From NCBI GenBank assembly GCA_022457155.1, contig JAJGOT010000170.1:583501-647500 (forward strand): a DNA stretch of 64,000 bases, written 5' to 3'. Below are positions 9,295-19,978 of the stretch, piece after piece; position 1 is the stretch's first letter; each line of letters begins with the position of its first letter. Position numbers and translations under genes: made by a program. The stretch is from Cladopsammia gracilis. Its lineage: Eukaryota; Cnidaria; Anthozoa; Scleractinia; Dendrophylliidae. The notes beneath the pieces were generated by a model, which saw only the letters and a program-made list of their open reading frames with translations, was not told the DNA's origin and ran no database searches.

Positions 9295-10521
9295 GTTGAT
9301 ATTTATGCTGGTCAGAATCAATGCTACGAAGGAGTGGAAGAAGATTTCCAATATGACAATGGCGAAGAAGAATATGACTGGAGCAGCACCTCTCTTCAAC
9401 TTCCTGAAGACCATGGTGCCAAGAAATGGATCGAGCATCGCATCCAAGAAGTTGTACAAACCAGGTCAGAGCATGGAAGCTTGCTTTTACCAGATGTGTG
9501 CCCATCAACACTTTACACAGAGCAGAAATCCATAGTAAGCCTGGTTTTGATGACCCTGCAGAACTACATCGAACACCCTCAAGATTATGTACCATTGCGA
9601 CTTGTTGTTTCAGGAACAGGTGGAACAGGCAAGTCCTACATGATCAAGTGCATGCAACACTTAGTTCGACAGTTATTTGGAAGTAACGATGCCATCCAAG
9701 TCATCATGTCAACTGGAAACTCTGCATATCTAGTGCAAGGTAGCACTGCTCACAGCTTTCTTCAAATCCCGACTGGAGCAAAATCCTGCAGTGAGTTAAC
9801 AGTTCCTTCAGGAACCATTCTTCGGAAGATTCAAGAGAAATGCAAAAATCTTAAGGTCCTTGTGGGAGACGAACGTTCTATGTTTGGACGTACCATGCTG
9901 GGATGGATGGAACAGCACATGCGCTATGGAATGAATAAAGGAGCTAATTCAGAGGAGCCCTGTGGAGGCGTTCCTGTAGTTGTCTTACTCGGAGATGATG
10001 TCCAGCTACCTCCCGTATGCGACACACCGACCTATATTTCTGACTCACGCAGTGCTCCATCTAATCATGGTCGTTTGGTTTGGATAGGTTTTGACACTGC
10101 TGCTGAGCTCACACAAATCATCCGGCAAGCAGATTCTGAGCAACAGTTACGAGATGTGTTGATGTCAATGCGCACATACTCTACAACTCCAGAGCAAGTA
10201 AAGTGGCTACAGAAATTTCAGTGGCACAATTTACGCAGAAGCCATAGCGAAGACCTCTTACGTAGGATGGATGCACATGGTCTTTTCGTTTTTCCCACAC
10301 ATCGCCTTGAGTGGGACCGAAATAAAGTGAAGCTGCTTGAGTGTAATAAATTGCCACATCATCCTGTTGCCAAAATCAAAGCGAACAACAGTGGTCGTCA
10401 TGCACAGAATGCTGACAGCAACAAGGCATGTGGACTGTTACCACTTCTGTACCTTTGCCGTGACAGCAAGGTAATGCTTGTGGTAAAACAAAGTTTAGTG
10501 TCTACCAACTCAACTCTGTGA
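9295..10521 (+). CDS. Helitron Pif1-type helicase domain, C-terminally truncated
   Basis: This would be the ATP-dependent 5'-3' helicase that unwinds the donor strand. The frame is continuous with the Rep segment after one TAG; the first ATG is at 9334. Numbering from that ATG, Walker A GTGGTGKS is at 94-101, Walker B DE at 179-180 (GDERSMFG) and motif III GDDVQLPPV at 220-228. The RQ motif (TQIIRQ) is near 260-265. The conserved CRDSKVML block appears near 10460-10485. The expected downstream NLW...GLVNGA and HKSQG motifs are absent, and the frame instead ends after about ten unrelated codons. Either an intron starts near 10470-10490 (AAG|GTAATG is a possible donor) or the end was lost. Confidence 0.8.
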   Translation, partial: VDIYAGQNQCYEGVEEDFQYDNGEEEYDWSSTSLQLPEDHGAKKWIEHRIQEVVQTRSEHGSLLLPDVCPSTLYTEQKSIVSLVLMTLQNYIEHPQDYVPLRLVVSGTGGTGKSYMIKCMQHLVRQLFGSNDAIQVIMSTGNSAYLVQGSTAHSFLQIPTGAKSCSELTVPSGTILRKIQEKCKNLKVLVGDERSMFGRTMLGWMEQHMRYGMNKGANSEEPCGGVPVVVLLGDDVQLPPVCDTPTYISDSRSAPSNHGRLVWIGFDTAAELTQIIRQADSEQQLRDVLMSMRTYSTTPEQVKWLQKFQWHNLRRSHSEDLLRRMDAHGLFVFPTHRLEWDRNKVKLLECNKLPHHPVAKIKANNSGRHAQNADSNKACGLLPLLYLCRDSKVMLVVKQSLVSTNSTL

Positions 10522-11199
10522 TCAGTCAAAACCTCTTTTGTGTCACTACTGAATCTGATTTTGTTATTTCAACTTTCATTCAAAGTTATTACCTTTTAAA
10601 AGTACACAATTTCCCATATTAGACTTTGATACCTTTATTTTTCTCCTAGAAAGCCTGTTAAACAATTTTATTTATTTTTTATTTATTTTTATTTTGTCAC
10701 ACACAATGAATTACAAGCAGAATAAAAAACGACATCAAAAAGCTTAATGAACATTAAATTTAAAATTTATACATAACTTGGGAGGAGTGACTGTGGCGGG
10801 GAAATCTCCAAGAAGCCGAGCTTATGAGGAATAGAGATCCCCCCGACGGGTAATTTAAATTTAAATTCAACTTTGACACAATACAATACACATAATATAC
10901 TCCTGTTTTCCTGACCCTGCAGTACCAGCTCATGAGATTCAATATGTGTGCTAAATTATTGAACAAAAAAAAAAAAAAAAAAAGAATAAGGCCCTTCCCT
11001 AGCTCACATTATAAATTTCCCCAAATTCACTTTTAATGACCCACACTCAGACAAGACTGAGTGCTCACAAAATATTTATAGCACCTTACAATAAATATAT
11101 GCCATCAGGGATGTGGGAGGGGGAATGTATCATGCCTTTCATTTCTTATCTGACCCTAAGTTAATATTCATATGTTATGTTCATTTTTTTTCCTACAGA
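10522..11199. other. non-coding interval with an A-rich retroposon-like segment
   Basis: A stretch ending in an A20-like run (10965-10984) and starting with T-rich sequence near 10665 looks like retroposed 3' UTR material, but I cannot assign a family. It contains no long frame. TTTTTTTCCTACAG at about 11186-11199 is a good splice acceptor. Confidence 0.35.
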
Positions 11200-11340
11200 T
11201 AACATGGAGGGACACAATATCATACTTTTTTCACGGAGTTCGTATTGGTCAATATGAAGAAGTTCACAGAGGAGTCAACATTGTTTATTACGGACTGCTA
11301 TGATGCAGCACTTACAAAAGAACTTGACTTAAGAAGGGGT
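11200..11340 (+). pseudogene. possible helicase C-terminal remnant
   Basis: One frame over 11205-11340 reads TEFVLVNMKKFTEESTLFI, which vaguely recalls the VLV-F--YTGP segment of Helitron helicases. An in-frame TAA lies just after the acceptor at 11199, and the match is short. It could be chance. Confidence 0.25.
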
Positions 11341-11389
11341 TGAAAGAAAACTCTTTTGAAACCTTTTTCTTGTTGCATGTCCTTAAAGC

Positions 11390-12720
11390 TGTTGTATCAC
11401 ATCAAACATTCTGCTTTCAAACTCAATCAATTACTAAATTAAAATCAATAGCCCTTTTCATGCTCAACCTGTCTCGTTTGCATTACAATAAAAATCTATG
11501 TTGTTGCGAGGCAATTTCAGGCAATAGGCCTTATTCATGATAGCCGCCATGTTGGTTTTAATATTATTATGCAAATTTACCATGTGATTTCTGAGGGGGC
11601 AAACAATTCAAACTCAGAAGATTTCAAACCATTATTTTAAGGTTTCCATTGAAACAAATACGTTTTTTGGCTTTTCAAAGTGATGCTACAGATGGGTGAC
11701 AGCCATTCCAAACTGCTAATAAAAAAAATCAAAACTGCCATCTAGCCCTCAAATATGATTTTTACAAAGATACTTCACTGTCAGAAAGAACCGATCATCC
11801 GAAAATAATTTATTCTTCTTTTATTCATTGTTTGCCACCCGAAGACTTACTTAGCACTTAGATCTCTCCGCGCCAGGAGGCGCATAAGGCCGCAACCCAC
11901 GTTTTCCAACCCGCTCTGTCTTCCGCTATGACTTTGACTTCTCTCCAGCTGTTCCACCCTTCGCTCTTTTTCCACAGTTCGTCTCCACGTGGTCTTTGGT
12001 CGACCTACTGCCCGTTTCCCTTCCGGTTGCCACCCTAATGCTACCCTGCAGTTATCGGTTGCATCTTTTCTCAAGACGTGCCCGATCCAATTCCAGCGTC
12101 TCCTGCGGATCTCATCACTGATCTTGTTTATTCATGTTATCTCCTCTGTCCTCTCGTTGCTCACTCTCTGTGGCCACCGAATTCCGAGGATTCGTCTGAG
12201 GCACACAAACTGGAATGCGTCCATCTTCTTTTCCTCCACCTTTGTCATTTTCCACGCCTCGCATCCGTAGAGTAGTACTGGGCGTACTAACGTCTTGAAC
12301 AGCTTGATCTTCGTTTGGCGTCCTATGTTCCGTAACCTCCATATCTTTGTTAGGTTATAGAACCCCCCTCTTGCTTTATTTAGTCGGTTCCTAATATCTT
12401 CAGTTCCACCACCATCTTTCCTGACCGTTGCTCCGAGGTATACGAATTCTTCCACTTCTTCGACTTCATCTTCTCCAATCTTAACCCGGTCCTGCCGTCT
12501 TGCACCCGAAGAGCACATGGCTTATTTGCATCAGTGTTGCCACCAACATGGCGGCTATCGTAAATAAGTCCTATTTTGTAGTTTCTGCCCGAAATTGCCT
12601 CACAATCATGTTGATTTTTATCATAATGCAAATGAGAACGGTTAACCGTGAAAAGGGCTATTGTTCCATTAAGCTTGATTTTGTCTGGTCTCAAAGCATT
12701 GAGCAAAATTGAACTCAACG
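11390..12720. mobile_element. inverted-repeat element interrupted by a LINE fragment
   Basis: The segment 11440-11570 matches the reverse complement of 12520-12672. Shared blocks include AATAGCCCTTTTCA, TTTGCATTA and GATAGCCGCCATGTTGGT. The outer flanks are weakly similar as well. The LINE remnant 11847-12518 lies between the arms. The element type is unknown. Confidence 0.55.
11847..12518 (-). pseudogene. LINE ORF2 C-terminal remnant
   Basis: The minus strand encodes EEFVYLGATVRKDGG, then TLVRPVLLYGCEAWK and CLRRILGIRWPQRVSNE, in one frame (12132-12518). A second frame (11847-12074) gives the tail GKRAVGRPKTTWRRTVEKE. These blocks are the post-polymerase C-terminal region of non-LTR retrotransposon ORF2, found widely in animal RTE- and L2-like lines. 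At least one frameshift near 12130 separates them, and the catalytic domain is absent. It is dead and heavily 5'-truncated. Confidence 0.8.
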
Positions 12721-13826
12721 AAAAAAAAAGTGTATTAGTGCTCACAGTATGTCAAGACAATCTAAATTTTTTTTATTTTTCTGTCATATTCCAAATTTCA
12801 TTTTGGAATCAGTTTTTGACGGCTCACTCACTGCGTTTTTTAGTAAGACGCAAACTCTTAATCCGAACTGAGCATCTGCGTTTTTGACTGCCCTCAATCT
12901 AAATTAGTTTAGTAGATAATCAATGGACCCTGAAAAACAGAAACCAACAAAGTGGATTAAAATCCACAGATCACAGTGCATGCAGGCAACTGCAGTGACC
13001 TGCTGATTGATGACAGGGGAAAACTTACAGTTTGCACGTTACTGACCAGTCACTATTATATTTTAGCTGAAAGTTTGATTTCTGCACAAGATCGAACAGT
13101 GGCCCTCGATTTCATTCATAAGTCAAATTCAGAATAAAAGTTTGTTCAATGACCACACAAAATCAATCTTGGTTGTTTCATTTAGTTTGATGTGAATTTT
13201 GTTCCATTTAATTCAATGTGATTAGCAGGGTCTCAAATTAGGTAGATCTTCTGAAAAAATGTTAAAAAAATTGTTTTATCTTTGTAACATGTGTACATGC
13301 TCTGTCTATCATGTGCTGAGCTTTCATCCATAAAACACTTTTTTGAAGCTACAGTGTACTGTTTGTGTGCTGTATTTAGGCTTGCATTGCTTCACAAGTT
13401 TTAGCCAATCTGCTAACCTCTGCCTTTCTCCATGTTAAGCTTAGAAAAAAACTTGAAAAATGTTTTCCAAATATGTAATGAACAAACTAGTTAAATAACA
13501 TCTATCTATACAAACAATTACAGGACTGAGTAGCTTGAATGTCAACAATAAATTATTCAATCAGTATTGTTGAGACCCAGAGCATTTGTTATTATTTTTT
13601 CAAAAATTGCACCATCATACACAAATAAAATTTATAGCTTGAACGCTTATTTGTCACCTAAATGACAACAAGACATGACTATTTTTCAAACAACTGTGTG
13701 TGATTCAGCCAATCAGCAAAAAAAAAAAAACAGGTATTTGCTGATCAGCCAAAGACTAAGAGGAAATATAACAAAATGACATCTGACAAGTCAGTCAATA
13801 TCACAACAAAACAGGAAATGACTCAA
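12721..13826. other. no recognisable feature
   Basis: AT-rich sequence. I see no coding frame, tandem repeat or inverted repeat of note other than an A-run near 13720. Confidence 0.45.
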
Positions 13827-13830
13827 TTAA

Positions 13831-14097
13831 GGTTACAGTGTACCTTCGGGGGTGTCTCCAGTATAACAGCTCTAGTGTCCCCAACAAGCGAAAAATTAAC
13901 TTTGAGAAAACAGCGCTTAAAAAAACATATCGCGTAATAAACAAACTCCGCCCACAAAAGTTATACTGTCATTTCTCCGTCAATTTTCACTATTTTTCGA
14001 TAATTTTTTTTTTTTGGATGAAAGTTCATTCTGTAAACTTTATTTTGAGGCCAAAAAAAATTTCGATAAATTTTCGATCTGAAGGTACACTGTAACC
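13831..14097. mobile_element. TTAA-flanked MITE (piggyBac- or Kolobok-type)
   Basis: Terminal inverted repeats GGTTACAGTGTACCTTC / GAAGGTACACTGTAACC are perfect over 17 bp. TTAA lies directly outside each end (13827-13830 and 14098-14101). A TTAA target duplication is the mark of piggyBac and of Kolobok. At 267 bp with no transposase it is non-autonomous. Confidence 0.85.
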
Positions 14098-14101
14098 TTA
14101 A

Positions 14102-15366
14102 CATTCCCATACACTTTATTGAATAAGAAAAATATTGTGACAACTTCAAAAACCAACACTGATCACAATACAGCACAACTCGATAAGCAGGGTTTTTTGT
14201 TAGAGCCGGGACACCGGGACCTTTACTCGGCTATTTCATTTCTTGTCCCGGCTATTTTTTAGGAAAATGTGCTAAAATATTTGAATAAATAACTACTAAA
14301 GTTGATGGGTTATTTGATCTTTATTACGAGTGAAATGAAACTAAATCGCGATTTATTTTGTTCCTATTGGCTATTTATTTATGCATGCTGTATTTTGTAT
14401 TGTGTAGCTCATTTCGAGTTCATGATCATGCTAAATTTAGGCTTTATGAAGCAGCACAAATAAATGTATCAACATATTGCCTCTTTCATAGCAGTTAAAG
14501 CAAAGACCCAAATTTGTCAGAAATCGCCTAAAATGCCTGATTTTCCACTGCATGCCAATAAATGGTGGCTACACTGCCATTCAGTGGTCCCTGTTATCCA
14601 CAATTTGGTACCTGCTATTGCAAACCTCAACAAAAGCCCTGCAATAAGCATGGTTTTCTGCTGGTTGAGGAATGAATGAAGCAGAAAATGTTTTTCTCAC
14701 GTTTGCTAAATTATAGGTTTTCGGTTTAATCATTTTAGCTAGCATAAATGAAATGGAATAGTTCTATCTTATTATCCTTGTTTTGTGTGTTGTATCATGG
14801 GATATTTTAACAAGTTGTGCTGTATTTCAAAAAATATAGAATGAACTTTATTTTGTTCCGAAAAAACAAACAGTATAATTAGGATTAGTAATTATAGTAA
14901 CTGGACTGAGTGGAGTACAATTCAGGGAGAAATCGGGCAAGTAATTCAAATTGGCCGAGCGCGTAGCGCGAAGACGATTTGAAATCATGAGCAAATTGTT
15001 TGGTGGACGTCAATCAAAGGAAACCTGTTAACGTTTTTTTAAATTCTGACTGGATTTCAAACAATTTTTCCAAAAAGAAACAGTAAACATTTTAAAACAA
15101 ATTTCAAAGGCAATAACAATTTAAAGAAAAGATTTCATTCAACATGATAAAAAACTGGTGCTTCTTGCAACCGCGGCTTTATGATTGTCATAATGCATCA
15201 CATGCGGTGAAGTTTAAAAGTTCTATTCTAAAAACATGGTTTGCAAACAAAAGCTTTTCTTTTTGTTTAAACTGGCTTGGATATCAAGTTTAGTAAAGTT
15301 TCAATTGTTGATTTTTAGCTCTGTTTGCTTGAAATCCTGCCAGAATCTAAAATAATTTTAAGTATG
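14102..15366. other. no recognisable gene
   Basis: AT-rich sequence with short frames only. A GC-rich palindromic patch (GAGCGCGTAGCGCG) lies near 14958. Nothing else is recognised. Confidence 0.4.
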
Positions 15367-15505
15367 GGTTAGACAATGAATGCAAGTGTTCTATGGGATA
15401 TAGTGCCTCGAGCATAGATAGAAGGCCACAAGGGCGTAGTCCGAGTGGCACTTCTAATGCGAGAGGCGCTATATCCCATAGGACATGAGCATTCATTGTC
15501 TAACC
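15367..15505. mobile_element. 139-bp palindromic MITE
   Basis: The inverted arms are GGTTAGACAATGAATGC and TTCTATGGGATATAG...CCTCG, matched by their complements at 15460-15505. No target duplication is clear. Confidence 0.75.
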
Positions 15506-16211
15506 GTCTTAGAAAATGGTCATATCCGTGAAGAAATTTGCACTTGGGAATCACTCTGTTATTTTGTTTTGGATGTCGCCGTAACGTTGGTAGAATTTAT
15601 AAATAACAATGCTTTTCTTCCTTTGGAGCTTTGTTTATTCTTTGTTGTTTTGATGGCTCATTTGCTCTGGCTATGAGCAGTATACAGAGCTCGAGGAACT
15701 TGAGGCCGTCCTTGCCACTCAAGCTACTTGCTTTTGAGGGCGTAGACATATCCGAGTGCTTGGGGGATGATATGAATTCGACAAAAGTGCACGTTTCCAA
15801 AAGCCTACGACAGTGTACGAAATTGAGCAAAGAGAAAGAGACAGAATTCCAAACCACGGTGAGATCAGTCTTTCGGTTGTTTCTGTGTGTACCGGAGGAC
15901 AGATGACATAAAACAAAAGGAACAAAGAACGGCAAAAATACAAATGCAAAACAAGACCAAAAGTGCAATACCTCACAAACAATAGAAGACAATGAGTACC
16001 AGTACACGCAGAAAGACCCAGTCTTCTTTGATGAAATCCTATAAACAGTCACTTTGCCTGAAAATTGACTCGCGGGCGAAATCGTCTTTTCGTGTGATGT
16101 TCTCTGAGTGTCTTTGGGAGCACCTCGTGCCTGCACTGCACTCACTCAGCGGTAACATAGCAGAGCTCGAGAGTTAGCAGACGAGGCGCTTCAATATAGT
16201 TTTCATTGTTC

Positions 16212-16250
<39 letters not shown>

Positions 16251-17489
16251 CTTTCTTTCCTCACAGCTTATTGGCTAATTAAAGGATTACAACATTTTGT
16301 ATATTTTCAATGTAATGTTACTATTTAGTTTTAGACAAATGGTTGAGAATGGAGATCAAGTTAACCATTCGGTTTTCCTAGTTGGCCTCCATATTACCTA
16401 ATAAAGTAAAAATTTACAGCAGGCGAGGAACCAGAAGGAAACAAAATAACAAAAATGATACGAAAAAATAAAGTAAATAAAACGGACAAACTTTAGGAGA
16501 GCAAGTTATGTAAATATGTGATAGAATAAATATAGTGATGTTTGATTGCCTATGGAAACCGGCCCCCACGCGCGCCATCCCAGTTAGACCAATTTCTATG
16601 TCATACAATTTTCGTAGACGTTCAACCGATTTTTTCAGCAGCAGAGACGTAATACTTACGGCCTTTCCTATTGTATAGTAAACGGTTCATATTTTACCCA
16701 GAGACCTTCCTTCCTGTGTATTAGGCTCGTGGAAAACTCATTTATTACCGCCGTCTGTTACGCATACAAATCAGCCATCATTGGTACTTTACTAATTATA
16801 AGCTATCCGTTTTCTATGCCAGTATGATATCGTTCATCTTTTACACAGAGGCCCTCCTTCCCTTTTACATGTAAATTGTAGTAGTAGCCATCAAGGAACA
16901 TGGAATAATTATTTCATAAAAAGGTTTTCTCAAACGTCAAGAAACTTAACAAATCTTCCTCTCATTATTATATTCTCTGTCTGCAAAACTTAATTTATAG
17001 CCGGATTGTGGACCAGCAATATGCAGTACATATAGCTGCTGTATACCCATCACTGGATCGGAGCACGCAATGCATATAATTAGTAACTGGAAATTATGGA
17101 ACTTGTAGCGTGCGCACTATAATGCATTTCCAGCTAAAAAAGCGTTCTAGAATATGATAATTCAGAGAGCTCCGCTCTTCTACTACGGATTGCAAATATT
17201 TTTCACCCGTGAGAAAGTATGAATATTCCTGATTTAGAGATTGCATGATAAAACTTTACGATGATCGATTATGACAGGATCAAAAAGATCTTGCGTGTTA
17301 AAAGAACAAAGAATTTTTGCTTGTTACGAGGCAGTGTCAAAAAAAGCATTGCATTGAGTTTTCCCTCAAACAGTTTACTAGGCAAAGTTTGATGGAATTC
17401 TTTTTCCGACCCGAAATGCAGTGGACCGCTTTTACAGACAGCACAAAGAAGTCTTGTGCGTTAAAAAGTGAAAACAAAACTTTACCGTG
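15506..17489. other. no assigned gene; (CAAT)n microsatellite at 16213-16250
   Basis: Overlapping frames occur on both strands at 15597-16145, including a 182-codon minus frame and a 91-codon plus frame over 15631-15906. The plus frame is followed by an apparent donor CCACG|GTGAGA near 15859. I recognise no family in either, so I do not call a gene. The rest is AT-rich and featureless. Confidence 0.35.
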
Positions 17490-17492
17490 TTA

Positions 17493-17659
17493 GGTCCTGG
17501 TCGCACTACAGTCTGTCAAAAACAAAAATCCGCCCATGCAAAAATCGAGGAAAACAAAAGAAACCACTCCGGTGAGACACACTTTTTGTGGAATGTTTTT
17601 GTTTTTATGTCATTTTGCACGGGCTAATTTTTGTTTTTGACTGTAGTGCGACCAGGCCC
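17493..17659. mobile_element. 167-bp MITE with TTA target duplication (Harbinger-like)
   Basis: Terminal inverted repeats GGTCCTGGTCGCACTACAG / CTGTAGTGCGACCAGGCCC differ at one position. TTA flanks both ends (17490-17492 and 17660-17662). A TWA duplication is typical of PIF/Harbinger. The subterminal TCAAAAACAAAAAT segment is also inverted. Confidence 0.8.
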
Positions 17660-17760
17660 TTAGACAAATGCGAACAAAGGCAGGTAGCACACCTACTTAA
17701 CTAAATTGTTTTTTATGCGCATATCTGTACGATAACCGTGTCAGGTTAGTTGCGTGTGAG

Positions 17761-18046
17761 AGTGCTATAGCGGAGCACTTGCCAGGCCGAAGGCCTGGCT
17801 GCGCAGCTCCATACTCATAGAACCTGTGCAGTGATTTTTCATGGTCATGGCTAGCGGAATGTTTCGCGGGCGCGTGTGTGCCCGCCCGCCGTGTTGGACA
17901 ACATCCGGGATCTTAGCAATTTTGTTTTTCGCGCGGTCACACAGCCTTGAGCTCGGTAAACACTTTAGTTGTTTTCTTGTGTCTAGCGGAGAATTAAACT
18001 CGTTATTTTCCTGCATTTTTTCGCGGTTTGCTACTCAAGACAGGGA
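17761..18046. repeat. dispersed repeat with GC-rich hairpin (copy 2)
   Basis: This is the partner of 1272-1620. It has the same GCCAGGCC-GAA-GGCCTGGC hairpin (17781-17799), a shorter CCCGCC tract and the same TTATTTTCCTGCATTTTT...CGCGGTTTG end. It lacks an internal piece present in copy 1. Confidence 0.65.
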
Positions 18047-19306
18047 TACTAATTAAGGTATACTCAGAAGCCGCTTTAGTGGAAAAAGACGAGCTTTCAG
18101 GGATAAAATCTTGCTTCGAGGAACTTCATGTATTACGTTTTTATCAATACGGGAGATGTTTGTTTTCTACGGATTTCAGAACCAGAAGCGGAGATTTGAA
18201 TTTCCAAGCAAGCGAGGAACTTAAAGGTAAAACAGATTACAGTTTTCGATGAGAATTTATGTTGATATCAATCTGTGAGTGACTTTTCATTAGTGTTATT
18301 GTTAGTTTTGGAGAATTGATTTTAAAACGTGCCTAAGTTTAGTTGTATCGATCTCTTGAATTTCATCGAAGAAAGCTTGAACTCGATGAGCTATAATTAA
18401 ATGGTACGCGTTTTGCTTTTAAACGTAAACTAATGGAGATTTGAATAAATTTTTTCGAAAGAAGATTGTGTTGTCCATTTTTATGTGTTTGTTCATTCAT
18501 TAGATAGATTGAAAAGCGATTTTATGTAAAGAAAACAAGAATTTGATTTTATAGTACAGTTCTATCTTCACTCGCATCGCCTTATGCAAATATGTTTGTG
18601 TATTTTTGCAATTTTTGATTTTCAAATCAGTTTCTCGGGCAATTTTTGACAAACATAAACTGTATTTTATTCGGAAACTAGTGGTACTATTTATTCTAGA
18701 CAGAGAAAAGTTGTTTTTGTGAACTTTTGTACGGTCTATAAGAATGTACTGTGCAGACGGTCGCGTATTAAATACTGTTTTTGAGAATTGCTAAAATTGA
18801 AAATAGCCCGTTCGTCAATCTTAATTCTTGTGCTTCCAACCTTTCACCTTAGTTAAGTTTCACCTTAGTTAAGCTTGTTCAAAGTGCGACGCTGTTAGGC
18901 TTGGGCTATGTATATATATTAACGTGCCGTGTGTGTGCGTATACTTTATTTCCTTAGATCCTTAGCCCTGAAACAGGCCAGCCCGGTTATACTGGGCTCA
19001 TTTTAAGAGGCCCCAAAGGGCGACTGAAACTCAATAAAAGTATTTGAAATTAACAATTTTATTGTTTTTGTCTCAGTAGCAAACAACACATTTACATGGT
19101 CTTGTGGACGAATTAGGATGTTTTGAATATTTTGCAAACTTGAGACGTAATAGGCGCGTCGTATTTACGAAGCGACAGACAAGATAATATTTGAAACGTG
19201 GAACTGGCAACCGTCTTCGCTCTGATTCAAATTGCTTCCAAAACGACTTAAAAAGACACAGGAAAACAGGTAAATAACAATATTTTAATTAAATGATTAT
19301 GTTATA
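18047..19306. other. no gene recognised; probable intron or upstream sequence of the next exon
   Basis: There is an AATAAA at 19033-19038, in a segment (19025-19090) that resembles 19965-20030. There is no recognisable sulfotransferase P-loop exon upstream within the window. Confidence 0.35.
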
Positions 19307-19552
19307 GCTAATAAAGAGTTTGGGTTCCCTGTGGAGAAGCTGTTGGTTTACAACATAAAACAAAGCTGGAAACCGCTGTGTGAGTTTCTCGGATGTGAAA
19401 TTCCTGAGGAAGACTTTCCTTGGCTGAATGCAGGAATGAGTGAAGAATTGGAAAAACTGGCAAAACGCCGGCAAGAATTTGCATTTAAAGTTATTGTCAT
19501 TATTGTCAGCTTATTTGTTATTTTTTGCTCAATTTTCTTTTGCGTTTTTTGA
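19307..19552 (+). CDS. C-terminal exon of a sulfotransferase-like protein with tail membrane helix
   Basis: The frame reads FPVEKLLVYNIKQSWKPLCE, then FLGCEIPEEDFPWLN, an acidic/basic linker and a C-terminal hydrophobic stretch of about 20 residues before the TGA. The LLVYN-K--W-PLC-FLG-E-P---FP--N block is the C-terminal signature I know from animal P-loop sulfotransferase-family proteins (Sulfotransfer_4 type). The hydrophobic end would be a tail anchor. I place the exon start after TATAG at 19306, since an in-frame stop overlaps that site; the acceptor is only fair. AATAAA at 19973 is a candidate poly(A) signal. The 5' PAPS-binding exons are not visible, so this is either a last exon with very long introns or a stranded fragment. 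Confidence 0.6.
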   Translation, partial: ANKEFGFPVEKLLVYNIKQSWKPLCEFLGCEIPEEDFPWLNAGMSEELEKLAKRRQEFAFKVIVIIVSLFVIFCSIFFCVF

Positions 19553-19582
19553 TGTAGCCACCCCTTAAAGGAAGTATTATTA

Positions 19583-19617
19583 TCAAAGGAAGTATTATTT
19601 AAAAATAATACTTCCTT
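19583..19617. repeat. perfect hairpin downstream of the sulfotransferase exon
   Basis: AAGGAAGTATTATTT and its complement AAATAATACTTCCTT are separated by about 2-4 nt. AAAGGAAGTATTATTAT also occurs just before it as a direct repeat. Confidence 0.75.
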
Positions 19618-19972
19618 CATCTGAAAACTAAATAGTATTTGAATACCCTCCGGTATCATGAATTTGAAAGCGAGTAGCTGTGTGAAATATATAGGACGTG
19701 TATTTAGTGCAAGTGCTGGTGCTTGCAAATGAGGGAACCGGCCAAGAAAGATTATTTAAAGCCTGACGGAGGCAGATTCATTTTAAAACTTCTGACAGGC
19801 CTATAACATGATGTGTAATTTAGCTTTCGTGCTGTTGGGTGCAATTCTTGTTTGCCTAGTTGCTGAAAAGGGGCGGTGAGGATAAAAGGCGGAATGCCAT
19901 AATTCATAATTAATGTGCGTGCAGTATGAAAGGAATGGCAGCACAGATAGCCAAAGCTTTTGGAGTGACTGA

Positions 19973-19978
19973 AATAAA
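19973..19978 (+). terminator. candidate poly(A) signal AATAAA
   Basis: It lies about 420 bp after the sulfotransferase-like stop codon and is followed by T/G-rich sequence. This is inference only; a similar segment with AATAAA occurs upstream at 19033. Confidence 0.35.

Larger units (their letters stand above)
1871..10521 (+). mobile_element. Helitron, degenerate, with an intron-split Rep/helicase gene
   Basis: This is a rolling-circle DNA transposon. Its coding potential lies in an Arg/Glu-rich repeat exon (1871-2615) and a long downstream exon (6115 onward). The downstream exon holds a Cys zinc-knuckle, an HUH nuclease motif, a two-tyrosine motif and a Pif1-type helicase. Domain order is the one known for Helitron RepHel proteins. 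The frame is broken by a short GT-repeat expansion near 8400 and by TAG at 9292. The helicase ends before its C-terminal motifs, so this copy cannot make a full protein. I could not define the TC start or the CTRR end with its hairpin, so the true element is larger than the interval given. Confidence 0.8.

Noticed and set aside
15597..16145. 182-codon minus-strand frame
   Set aside because: The opposite strand is also open and has an apparent splice donor; neither product is recognised and no copy supports selection. Left unassigned.
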